Shown here in pieces: positions 39,170 through 52,249 of a DNA stretch of 64,000 bases. The number at the start of each line of letters is the position of its first letter. The stretch's first letter is position 1. The notes below the pieces were generated by a model. That model did not search any database. It worked only from the letters and a program-made list of their open reading frames with translations, and had not been told where the DNA came from. The translations under genes were made by a program, and so were the position numbers. Origin of the DNA: Silurus meridionalis (lineage: Eukaryota; Chordata; Actinopteri; Siluriformes; Siluridae); assembly GCF_014805685.1 (NCBI RefSeq), contig NC_060891.1, positions 4,340,501-4,404,500 on the forward strand, in the 5' to 3' direction.

Positions 39170-40800
39170 CACTAATTTCCACACAACTTACCCAGTGTGG
39201 GGACAAGCCAGATTTGAACCAGCAACCTCTGAGCTCAGAGGCAAGGCTTTTACCACAAAGCCATCAAGTCCCACAACACACCTTCTTTTTTTTGGGGGGT
39301 TTATCCCTCGTTTCATGCTTCAAAGCAAGAAATTCAGACCAGAAAGAAACACAAAAAGCAGGATTCAACCCTGAACCCCACCAACAGCAAAACACCAGTC
39401 TTAACCCACTGAACCATCAGGAAGGACAGGCTGTGCCAATTGTTAGAGCAGGTCTATCTTTTCTTTCAAACCATCAACACAAGAATATAATGCTAAAGAC
39501 AGACTTAGAAAGCAAACCCAAATCATGACAATGCAGGATTTGAACCCTGATTCACACCATTAGCGAGGCACCAGCATTAACCCACTAAACCATCAGTAAC
39601 GACAAGTTGGGAGGCTTGTTTAGAGCAGGTCTATCTTTCTTTTTAACCCATCAAAACAAGAATATGAAGATGTAGGAATCAGGAATTTAACCTACCTCAT
39701 GACTAGCATACAGAAAGCCAGGTTTGAACCCTGAGCACCAACATTAGCAAAGTACCAGCCTTAACCCACTAAGCCATCAGGAAAAAAACAGGAGGGGAAG
39801 CTTGATTAGAGCAGGTCTATCTTTCTTTTCAAACCATCAACACAAGAATTTAACGCTAAAGAAAGATGTAGGAAGCGAATACAGATGTAAGTAGCACAAG
39901 TTGAAACCACATTGTAAATAGCAGGATTCGAACCAAGATCCCCACCACCAGCGAGACACCAACGTTAACCCATTGAACCATCAGTGAGGACAAGCTAGGA
40001 AGCTTGTTTAGAGCATGTCTATCTTTCTTTTCAACCCATTAAAAACAAAAATATATCGCTAAAGAGAGATGTAGGAAGTGAATCCTGATCATGACTGGCA
40101 GGCAGAAAGCAGGATTCGAACCCTGAACCCCACCAAAAGCATGACACCTGATTTAACCCACTGGACCATCAGAGAAGACAGGCCAAGAAGTTTGTTTAGA
40201 GCAGGTCTATCTACCTTTAAACCATCAACACAAGAATATAAAGCTAAAGAAAGATTTACGAAGCAGGAACATAACCGACATCGCAACTAGCAGGATTCAA
40301 ACCCTGATCCTTACCATCAGCGAGTCACCCGCCTAAATCCGATGAACCATGGAAGAGATCAGACTGGGACGCATGTTTAGATGAGGCACAAGCCTTAAAC
40401 CACTGAGCGACCACTGCTGAAAAGTATGTGTGCTTTTTGGAGGGTTCATACTTTGTTTCATGTCAGCGCAGTAAGAAAGAAGGCATGTAGGACTGGCTTT
40501 GAAACCTTATCACCAGCGTGGACTATATTAAGGACCATGTTCAGGCACAAGCCTTAACCCACTGAGCTACCACAGAAGTGCTTTTTTTTTTTTTTTTTTG
40601 GTGGGTTTATCTTTCATTAAAGACCAGGAAATCAAGAAATTAATCCAACACAGAAAGGACAGAATTGAAATGTTTTCAGAGTGGACAAGGTCCAGAAGTT
40701 TTATTTACCAACACAGCAACCAGCTCGACCAGGAATCAAACTCTCAAACTCATCCTCGTGGGGACCCTGACATTAACCCACTAGGCTATCACATCCGTCT
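39170..40800 (-). repeat. Tandem array of tRNA-like units, period about 185 bp
   Basis: Units start (plus coordinates of the B-box complement) near 39187, 39359, 39530, 39718, 39923, 40110, 40293, 40497 and 40730, so spacing is mostly 170-240. On the minus strand each reads A box (TGGCTTAGTGGGTTAAGG in the unit at 39718-39780), then 46 bases later B box (GGTTCAAACC, GGTTCGAATCC). Real tRNAs have about 44. Between units is a shared linker with 'GAGCAGGTCTATCTTTCTTT' and 'AAAGATGTAGGAAGC'. Units differ by many substitutions. I cannot identify a single parent tRNA. Confidence 0.8.
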
Positions 40801-40844
40801 ATCCATCCATCCATCCACCCACCCACCCATCCATCCATCCATCC

Positions 40845-40921
<77 letters not shown>

Positions 40922-40922
40922 A
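40797..40922. repeat. (ATCC)n-(ATCT)n microsatellite
   Basis: ATCC/ACCC units change into a perfect ATCT tract; the tract closes the tRNA-like array. Confidence 0.96.
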
Positions 40923-41109
40923 TATGATGTGAGGTCCAGTTAACAGCTAAAACAGGTAGCGGTAATAACTACTTTTTACTTAAGTACATGTCTGAGCCAA
41001 AACTTGAGTAAAAAAGTATAATCAGTACTTCAACTTACCCGAGTATTTTAAAACATGAGGATCTGTACTTCTACTTAAGTAAAGGATGTGTGTACTTTTG
41101 CCACCTCTG

Positions 41110-42195
41110 TTGTAAACCCACCTTTTCACACACCCTTTAGTTTGTCATACATGAAAACATACCGCTGTAATGCATCCTTACTTTCTCAGCCCCATTTTAG
41201 TTTTCACTAAAGACAACCACTGTGAGGACAAGCTGGTCGAACCATCAATTTCTTAGCTCAAAGAACCACAAAGATCCACTCATGAATTCCTTTTTTGGTG
41301 GAGTTTATATTTCATTTATATAAACTCTGAGTGAAAAATGACATGACAATGAGCAAGAAGCCTTTCCTTCATTTGAGCTAGAATTTGATCCATGGTTAGA
41401 ATGTTCTCCAATTCACTTATTTAATCCACTGAGCCATTGGGTACCTTCTTGGTATGTGTCTTCTTATATTTTGAACTATCAGGGTTTCCACTTATTTCGT
41501 TTTTTGTGGGAGGGGGTCTATCATTTTTATCTTTCTACTCTGCCACTGCCCTCCTTTTTTCCCCACTTTTCTTGTCTTGAGCCCATGTTAATACCTGTGA
41601 CAGAACAAACTAGCAGTTACATTTAATCCACTGAGCATTACCACTGATAGGCTACAGCCATTTTTATGGGTTTTATATTTATATATAATATAAAAAATAC
41701 GTTTTCGCATATATGAAAAAAGTTTGGCAAACCCCCCACTCCCCAATTTTCCACCTTGAGAAGAAAAATTTTCAAGTCCTTTCTTTTCCCCTCAACCAAC
41801 TATTGTTTTTATGGTGTTATGAACATTCACAGAGTAAAAACAGCTGGAAAAAAACTGATTCACAACCACACAAAAGGTAAAGGGATTGGTGTGGGGAAAG
41901 AAAAGCTTTTGAAAATGCGGAAAATTCTGATAATAAATGGAAACAAACAGCAATAAATCGAACAGGTTCATTTAAAATGGGTATATTTGTTATTTTTTAG
42001 CTAAATAAATATCTATAATCACATGCTTAAAAACAGCGATCCAGTTACACAACGCAAGCACAGAGTAATTTGAGATTTTCCAGTCAGGGCTGATGAGAGA
42101 AAATTTATACACATACCCCAAATACACTTTTTATAGATGTACAATTATTCATATAAAATGTATACAGTATATAATGATCTTAAATTTGTTATAAT

Positions 42196-42253
<58 letters not shown>

Positions 42254-42450
42254 ATTTTTTTAAAAGATAAACAATTTAGGAAGCATTGAAAAACGTACTG
42301 TAAATCTTCTCGATTGCTCAATACAAAATTAAAACAAAATTCGATTTTTGATCGTCAGTGATCTTACAAGAGTTTTTGCATTCAGATGTAACCAGTGAAC
42401 AATGAATAGCGAGACAGCAGTAAACTCCGCAATTTTAGGACTTCTGCGTC
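41110..42450. other. Spacer between the composite element and xdh
   Basis: Further decayed tRNA-like pieces are seen near 41388-41440 and 41605-41645. A (TA)n tract lies at 42201-42250. The stretch nearest xdh must include its 3' UTR. No canonical AATAAA was found on the minus strand here. No other gene is supported. Confidence 0.45.
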
Positions 42451-45400
42451 TCACACCTTCACGTCCCACGGTGTATACGTTCCCGCCTCTGGAGGAGGAC
42501 ACTGAAACAAAACCAGATTTATCATGTTTTATAGCATAAATAAGTATCATTTTCTTCTCCTATTCCAAATACTACCAAAACAGCACAGGCTGTTTAAACC
42601 TGGCCACTCGGGTCCTGATTCCTCATTCATCCTAGTTTTGTTGAAACCTCAGTATTATAATTGTGTATCTTCTGTCTTATTGCCTATGTTCAAGTGGAAA
42701 AGTCAAGTTCAAGTCCTGGTCAGTAAAATGTTTCTCAAAACGAAATCTAACCTAAAAGAAATAATGTAGATATCATGCAGATTTAGCATCCACTATGGCA
42801 TGTCTTTTAAAAAATACAACTTTGACAACGTACAAGCTTGGTGAATCTGTCCTCACAAGCGTTGCGTATTTTCTCTGGTGTAGCGGGGCTGTCCAATCTA
42901 AACGGTCCTGTAAGGCCAGACTCAGCCCTAGCTGCTGTAATAGCATCTTTGATAGCATAGAAAACCGAAGCTGCCAGGAAGAGTGGGGGCTCCCCAACTG
43001 CCTAAATAGAGAAGAAATAAAAGTATATGCACAGTAGTGAACAGATATTTCCACAATTACAAACTAAATAATCTTAAAATAATATTTTTTATACTTCGGA
43101 TATGTCAAATAGAGTAGTCTAAGTCTCTCATATACAGTAATCCCTCGCTGCATGCTACATTTCCTAAAGAAGAGCCAATGACTAAAATATTAGACATAAA
43201 TTTTAATCATCCATATTGTTGCCTGTGTTTTAGATCTATTAAAATTGACTTTATTTATAGACATACTTGTTTGTGTTACTGTTTAATTTAGAAAGAAACA
43301 CATTCAATAACTAATCCAGTTTTTTAAAAGATGGCTCCCCATGGCTATGCCACAAAGACCTTTCTTGGATAACCAAAACCACTTTAACCAAGATCGCCAG
43401 TATTACCTTGGAAGAGAAGATTGCTTTTTCGTTCGGGGAATCTCTAAGTAGTGAGACCTTCAGTTCAGTTGGAATGTCTCCAAATGCAGGAATCTTATAC
43501 ATCCCAGGTCCACGAGTGTACAGGTTCCCTTGGGGAGAGTATCGTAACTCCTCGAGTGTAAAAAGTCCCACGCCCTGCATGAACGCACCCTCCACCTGCA
43601 CACGATCATTTAAACAAAGTGTTGTAAAGCCAGGAAGTCACTTTGAGAGAAAAAAAAACAAAACTATGATTACCTGACCAATGTCCAGGGCTGGGTTCAG
43701 ACTTTTGCCAACATCCATGACAATTGATGTATGCAAGTTCTGGATAGGAGTAAAGGAGTGAAGATGTGGAAAATTTTGTCACCACACGTTAACACATCAC
43801 CAACACATAACATGTAAGACGACCGGTATTTATCACAATTGCCAGAGATAGACAAAACCAAAAACAAATTTTTTGTAAGAACTATAACTATTTTTATCCA
43901 AATGGCTTGATGTTGCCTATAAATGACAAAATTATTTAATAATAGCAAATTCATGAAGGGTGAGAAGGTCATTTTTACCTTGTGACTGCCAGTCAGACAG
44001 TCTATTTCCACCACTGAGACCGCTACACCGTAAGAGAAGTAGTTAAATGGGCGGCCGGAATTCGTTTCAAAGTCATAACCGATATCTGGGGTCCTGCAAA
44101 ATCAGAGGGAATATAAAATATACTGAGGTTAATAGTATAAAAAATACTGCTGTTGATTCAATAAAAATGTTTTCACATACTTATAAAACCCATTGGCTGA
44201 TAAGTTCACCCGGTCAAAGTAAGCTGCTTTCACCTACAAAAAAAAAGTTATGAGGTAATAAAATGTTTTGCTTCATATACAAAAACACCTACATCAATTT
44301 AGATTTGATTACTATTGAGATTTTTGCCAAATATAAATCAAATTTACAAACCCAGTCCTCCCAGCTTCCTTTTGGATCCTTGGCTTTGTATGGCTCCAGT
44401 CTCTGTATTAGCGTCTGGCATGCGTTCTGTGTAACATTATAGGATTAAGTATTATTTCATGTATTCAATTTACATTCATTTCAACCCACTTAAATATAAC
44501 AATAGGTAACATTATTGTCAGAACCAATTCCATTATTATGTAATTTTTTCTATGCTGGCATTAAGTTGGCATTAAGTTCTCCTCAGATATAAGTTTGTGT
44601 ATTATACATTTAATTGTTGTAGATTAGAATTTACAATGCTTACAAAGACAGCCATGCCATTGAGGTCCGATGCGGCAGATGCAGCAGTAGGGCTTGTGTT
44701 TGGGACTGTGTTAGTGCTGGTCTCGCTGATGTGAATCTTTGTGGTGGGGATTCCCAAAGTACGACTGGCAACCTACAAAAGCACAACCACATATGCTTTT
44801 ATACAGCAAAAAACACACATCCTTATATTTATTAGATAACATTACTGACATTATCTGCAATTTAAATGGTTTCTGCAGGTTTCACAAAGTCCGATTTTAA
44901 ACTTTTAAACCCATTAGGAATAAAATTTGTTAGAAACTGGCCTTACCCTATTTAACCAACTGGCCTGACTCTCTCAACGGCTGCTCTTTTCTTCCCAAAG
45001 CGCACCGCGGATTCCCTCCGATCCTGCCGGTGTTCATTCTATGCTTTTGCTGCTCATCCCACGTTCCGCGCCGCCAAGCGCGGCTTTCGCCTCCCGTTCA
45101 TCGCATAACATTTACCAACAAAAGGCATATGTGCACTAACAGCAGAGATTCACCAGTATACAATACAACACTTGTAGCAGCTGTAAGCCTTGATTTTTCC
45201 GCCACTTCCGCGAGTTCTTCTGCGGCTGCACCGAGATAACCGACGTTAAATGGCAAATTTTTCCCCCCTTGTGCTCGAGATATCAGGGTTCGGCGACATA
45301 AAAGAATCGACATAACCGATAAAAAATACTAAGACAAAGCGAGAATTTGGCGGTTCCACTTCAAAAACGTCGACTTAATAGGGTTGTCAAGATAACCGAG

Positions 45401-48400
45401 GTCGAGATAAGCGGGTTCCACTGTATTTAGATTTTAGATTTTTTTAGACCTTTAAGTCCCCACAAAACCCTGAGGAACACCTGAACTTTTCAGCCATATG
45501 TGGTACTTCCTCAAATTGTTACCCCAAATCTCCACAACAGCAAAGTTTAAATGGGGATGCAGTGTGGAATTAGATGTTCAAAAAGCACCTACATATTTTA
45601 TGGTCAAGTGTCCATAAACCTTTTTTTGCATATGTGTATAAATTGTTCATATGTGAATGTCAAATCTTATAGCAATCTCTTAATTTATAAGTAGTGTGTT
45701 TGCCTACTGCAGCAGAGGTTCATGTACAAGCCCTGGTTGTGTGCATCTCATTTTGATTGTGCTTACCTGGACCATTTTAGTGTGCAGTCCTTGTCCCATT
45801 TCAGTTCCACCATGGGTGAGAAGGACTGAGCCGTCTGTATAGATATGAACCAGTGCTCCTGCCTGGAGAAATATCAATACAGTCAATAAACACAAAAACA
45901 AAAAAAAAACCCCTAATCACCACTAGTACGGAAATGGCCTTATTATGATAATGATGATATTGTTTACAAAATGAAACATTTTCTAGAAATGATCGACATT
46001 GGTTATTTTGGATTTTGTATAGAAAAAAAAAGTGACAAGATATTTTAAATCCCATTTGGAGTTTTCAAAAGGCATGCATGCTGGACATGTGGACACTTAA
46101 AACAAATGACTCAAAAAGCTTTATGGTTGAAGGAAAACTTGGTTGATTCTGAGAGCAAGATAAATAAGTGTTCCAGACTACAAAAGATGTGAGGACAATA
46201 GCCCCCAACACACTACCCCCAACCACTGCTACACTATAGTAGAGGTCGACCAATTAATCGGTTTTGCCAATTAATTGGCACCGATTTGTTTGCTGGAACT
46301 ATTGGATAACAGCCAAAATCCATACCGATAATTTTTCCGCGTCGCGTCTGTGGCTAAAGCGGCAAAGAATTTCCACTGTAATTATACAGTTATGAGAGCG
46401 GCCTCTAGAGGCGAATCAATGAAGTTTGTTAAATTGTCTTTTTTATACATTTTAGATATAACTATTTTTATTTATTTGGAGTGTTACTTTTTGTTAGTTT
46501 GAATGCATGTTTTAATTTTTCTCAATATTTTTCAATATAATTAATATATTCAATTCAATTTCATTAAGCACATTTTTATGATTCAGTACTGTTTTATTAT
46601 TTTTGATATTTGTAATAAAGTTTAGTACTATTTTACATGGAGTGTTGTGTTTATTAGATTTTTTCATCCAGTATCCATTTTTATAAATAATCTTTTGATT
46701 AATCTGTTATTGGCAAGTATAAGCAAGCAACCTAGTTATCAATATCGGTAAAATCAACTACCTTTACACTGGAGTGGTTCTAAACCAAGAATGATCGACA
46801 TACTGAAGAAATCACACGCTCACAATCAGAATGAAGTCCATTTCAATTACAGGTTGTATCAATGAAAAATGCAAAGTATTGTACAATGTGAAAAGAAATA
46901 CAACCTGGTTTAGGAAGACTGCGGTGAAACTGATGCCAAACTTAGTTGGAATGATGGACAAGCCTCTTTTGGTCCAGCGATTCTGTCTGGTTCACAACAA
47001 CACCAACACCATACACATTCTTCCCTTTTTTGAATTTATTTTATTATTAAATAAGGCAATGAGATGAAACTTGAGATGCGGTAAATGTTTTGTAGCAACT
47101 CACTTGTTATACTGTTCCACCTTGGCTTTCCGTTGGTAGAAGTCTGAGATGGTTATACACTCCTCCCAACAACGATGTATAGTGAACTGGTCCAGACACT
47201 GGTTAAAGGGGGTGTAGTCCCCCTGCTTATACAAGTTTAACTTCCTCACCTGTGAGTTCAAATACACACTGGTGTAAGTGCAAACAGAAAATGATATTAA
47301 GTCTTAAAGTCTGATATCCCACACGGAACCTGTTCAGCAGGAAGACCACAAGACAATGCCACATCACTTATCCAACTCTCTGCCACCATCATCCCCTGAG
47401 GCCCACCGAAGCCACGGAATGCAGTGTTGGAAGGCAGATTCGTTTTACATATGTATCCTGTCCCACGGATGTGAGGGATGTTATAACAGTTGTCCATATG
47501 GAAGACTGCTCGTTCCATGATCTAAAGGAAAGGATTATAAATGTATGCTCTTAGCCAAAACACATTATGAGCGTAAATGTCGTGCTCCTGACTGATACTC
47601 ACAGACAGAGAAAGGTCCATTGAATTTCCTGCATTGCTGTAGTAGGTTACCTCAAGAGCCATGACTTTTCCATCCTTCTTGAATCCAACCTTCACAAATC
47701 ATAACAGCAGATAGGATGAAAAACTAAAGGATATCTTCTTTCATCCGTAATGATATAAATTCTATATTATATCCACGCCAAATTCTTACCTTGTAACGTC
47801 CAAAAAATGGGTGCCGGCCTCCAGTAACCAGCATGTCCTCATCACGGTCCAGCATGCACCGGACTGGCCTTTTGACTCTACAGACGGTATGGTGTAACCG
47901 CTTAGGTATTTATTTATCAGGTAGGTATTTCTAAGTATATTTGACTAAAACAATAAATATTTGTAAACACAATTTATAGTTCTTACTTATAAGCAGCAAC
48001 AGCCACGACTGATGAGAGCATAGTGCTGCGGCTCTCTTTCCCTCCGAATCCTCCTCCCATTCTCTTAACTCGACACACAACATGACTGAATGGGACTCCT
48101 AATGCTTTGGCCACAAGAGCCTAAAACATATAGTAATCATTGCCATTCTGAAATAAAATGTTAATTTCTAAAGCAACCTCCTCCATATTTTATAAATGAG
48201 GAATTATTTTCTAACGAGCAAATGAGGATTTTTTTTTGTATTGTTGACAGTAAACATTGCAAATTAAACACATGATGCCCTGATAATTTTGAATGATTTA
48301 CTGAATGATACCAGATACCTGTCACCCACTTAATTTGTACCTATTTATTTTAACTAAGTTCAAAAACATACTGAATATACATATAAACTATATGGACAAA

Positions 48401-51400
48401 AGTATTGGGACTACTTTTCCAGCCATATGTCATGTCAAGTCAAGTCAAGTTTATTTCTATAGTGCTTTTCACAATGGACATTGTCTCAAAGCAGCTTTAC
48501 AGAATTTAAGAATTAGGGAGAGTGATGTGTATTTATCTCTGGTGAGCAGCCTGGGGCGACTGTGGCAAGTAAAACCTTCTTAGATATTATAAGGAAGAAA
48601 CCTTGAAAGGAACCCGACTCAAAAGAGGAACCCATCATAATTTGGGTGACATCAAGACTGTAAGTGTGTAAGAGTGTGGTTCTTCCACAAAGTTGGATAC
48701 ACACAATTGTATAGAATTGTATTTGGATGTGTTAGCATTACATGTTCCCTTCAATCAAACTGGGAGAACCAAACCTGTTCCAGCATGACAATTTCCCTGC
48801 GTCCAAGGCCAGCTCCATGAAGTTATGCTTTACATAGATTGGACTGCTATAGAGCTCTGATATCAACATTACTGTACACTTTTGGGATGAATTGGAATAC
48901 TGCCTCCTCACCTTATATCTGTAAATGATTTTATTAACACTCTTGCAGTTAAATGAGCACAAATCTCAAAAATCTATTGGAAAATCTTCCCAAAAGAGTG
49001 AAGGTTAATTTAACAGCAAAAGGAGACTAAATGTGGAATGGACTGATCAAAAGGCTCATACTAATCTTATGCCCAGCTGTCCACAAACTTTTGTCCATAT
49101 AGTGTAAGTAGATACATTGAGTAAACTATACATGATTCGTATCTGACAATGAAATATATGAACTGCGCATCCTATTACTTGTGTTTTTGTGGCTGCCTGT
49201 GTGGACACGAACAGTTCCATTTCATCTTCTCCTCGAGGGACAGCCAGTGTGCAGTTTGTCTCCAAGTAAAAATGTTCCTGTCCCCCTATGTGCATTTCAC
49301 CTGAGAACACAATCAGAACGTCAATCAGAATGCAGACAATGCCATCATAGAGGTTTAGAGGAAGTGAAGTTTTTTCCAAGGGGTTCTGTGAGGTACTTTT
49401 AACATTTTGGAACCTTTTTATTGCACGGTTATTTTTGACTGAAACATATAGTACTGTAAAAAAAAAAGAGTTATTTGTAGTACCAAAAAAGGTTCTTTAT
49501 GGCAATAAAAACCAGCTTCTTTTAAAAACTATTTATGAATGCTTCTAAAAACAGTTCTTATAAGGCATTTCATTTTGGTTATTCCTCACACCTTTTTTAA
49601 CAGTATATACAATATATACCTTAGTCTGGAGCAAACATCTCGAACTGTGAAAAAAGTTAATCCAGTCTTTAAGAGTATATTAATGCTAAAAGATTTAAGT
49701 GCTATAATACCTTGTATGATGGTATCAGACTCCTGAAAGCCCTGCACAAGATCTCCTTTCTCTATAGTTCTCACAGGCTGGAAGAAGGACTCGTTGGCAA
49801 TGGCATCCTGAACAAGAGAAGATGAAAGAAGATTGGAGATGTTTAATATTACTCATAACTAACGTACAGTACACATGAAGTTTGATAGAATAATAAATTC
49901 AAGACGTATTTGAGTATTTTTGTGCACGTTACTTTGGGCTTCCGTATTTAATATCCACTATCACCACATTATTCATACACTTTATTGCCAAAGGTTTGCA
50001 GACACTATACTGCAAGTATTACAGTATAAACCAAAAAACATTGTCGTCTAGGTCCTTTTTTCTACGGCTGTCTATGGTTGACAGATCACTTGAGAAGAAA
50101 TGATTCATGCCCATATGATAGAACAAAAGGTGGGAATTTATGTATATACATTAAATTGTGTCAATGTACATGTAAAAAACTTTTTTTCCTACTTATCCAT
50201 GCTTGTTTAGTCGTAGAAAGCACTAATCACCTCTGGTAGGTAAACATATACAAAAAAAGTAAATCTTTGGACCCACTGTGGCCAGTTCAGCGAATTAAGA
50301 GCCATATTATGCAATAGTAGCCAATGAACGAAGCCAATGAAAACCCAATCCTTCACTGACTGAGGTTAATTATTATCTGAACGCTCCTGATAACATCCCA
50401 GTCCTGTCATAACCTATAACCTATACACCATTCAGGCATCTTTTTGACGTTATAACAATATGACAGGTGAAGTTAATAACACATTATCTCTTGCCTCCTG
50501 TTAGTGGGTGGAAATATTAGGTAGCAAGTGAACATTTTCTCCTCAAATTTGACGTGTTAAAAGCAGGAAAAATGGGTGAGCGTAAGGATTTGACAAATTG
50601 TGATGTCTAGACGACTGGGTCAGAGCATCTTCAAAACTGCAGCTCTTGTAGTGTGTTCCTGGTCTGCAGTGGTCAGAATCTATCAAAAGTGGTCCAAGGA
50701 AGGAACAGTGGTGAACCGGTGACAGGGTCACGGGCGGCCAAGGCTCATTGATGCATATGGTTAGCGAAGGCTGGCCTGTGGTCCGATTCAACAGACGAGC
50801 TGCTGTAGCTCAAATAGCTGAAGAAGCTAATGCTGTTAATGCTCGACAGGTCAGGACTGTTTTGGCAGCAAAATAAAGGGACCAACAAAATATTAGGCAG
50901 GTGGTCTATACACAATATGGAAAAAGTAATGGAAAACCTGACCTTTCTAACCATATGTGGTTCTTCTTCAAAATGTTATCACAAAGTTGGCTGCACACAA
51001 CAGTATAGGATATCTTTGGAAGTGGTAGAATCAACTACACCTTTCGTTTGAGCTAGACAACAATGCCCCTGTGCACACAGTCAGCTCCATGAAGATATTC
51101 TTTCCATGGGCTGGAGTGAACATGTTTGGGATAAATTCGAATGCTGACTGCACCCCAGGCCTCTTTACCTTACCTACATAATTACCTGATTTTAATAAGT
51201 CCCTATAATGTCCTATTTCCTTACAATGGGGCAAGATAAAACATGCTTAATAACCTGACCCTTCCAGTATTACAGAATCTAAACAGTGTTTGTATGTTGG
51301 GCGTGTGTATTATTTAAACATGCCTATATAGTGAGATCTTTCAAAAATCTCAAAAAAGCCTCTTTGTAATTTTCTCAGAATTTTAAAGGATAAAATTGCG

Positions 51401-52181
51401 TCTTTTTGAGTCCACTACTTTTACCACATAACATCTGTTGTATTCACTTCATAGAGGAAATGGGCAGAACAAAGCACTTACACTGCATATTTTGCTTGGT
51501 TTCTAATATTACATGTATACTTTTATTACATGCATTAACGTATTATGTCACAGCGTTAAAAATAACCTTCTTCCTAATCCACAAGTGCAAGGCTTTTGCG
51601 AGGTTTATCGACAATTATGGAACACTTTTATACCTGAATGGTGATGATCACAGGCTGGCATTCCTCATATGATATTTTCACAGCTTTGGCTGCTCTCTGG
51701 GCATGGACTTGTGTGTCTGCTACAATGGCTCCCACAATGTGACCCACATATGTGACCTAAAAAAAATTTAATAAAAATCATGAAGACTTACATAAGAGTT
51801 GATATGTCTAAATGTTCAGTTTTGCCCTTTGGAGATAAAATCAATTAATGTTCAGACACTCATTATTCTACATTGTTTCATTTTTAGAGACTTATGACGT
51901 AGGTAACCTTGTCTTCAGCGAAGACAGTTTCATCATAAACAACAGGTCCAGTTTTATTGCTGCCAGGGATGTCTTTGGCAGAGACGAATAGAACCACTCC
52001 TGGAAGTGCCATGGCATCATCAGTGTCAATAGATCTGCAGAAAGCAGTGTAACACAAACATGGTTAATGGCAAGCGATGCAGAAAGTATGGCAAATCGAA
52101 TCGAAGAATAGCCTTTATTTGTCACATATACATTACAGCACAGTGAAATTCTTTATCTATCTAAGTATAAGTGTGTGTGTG

Positions 52182-52249
<68 letters not shown>

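Noticed and set aside
45098..45313. Ala/Leu-rich open frame in xdh intron 28
   Set aside because: It lies in the GC-rich pogo-like fragment and lacks transposase motifs or splice continuity.
46065..46253. Small minus-strand open frame with a hydrophobic segment
   Set aside because: Intronic to xdh, ends in a transposon terminus, and has no splice or family support.
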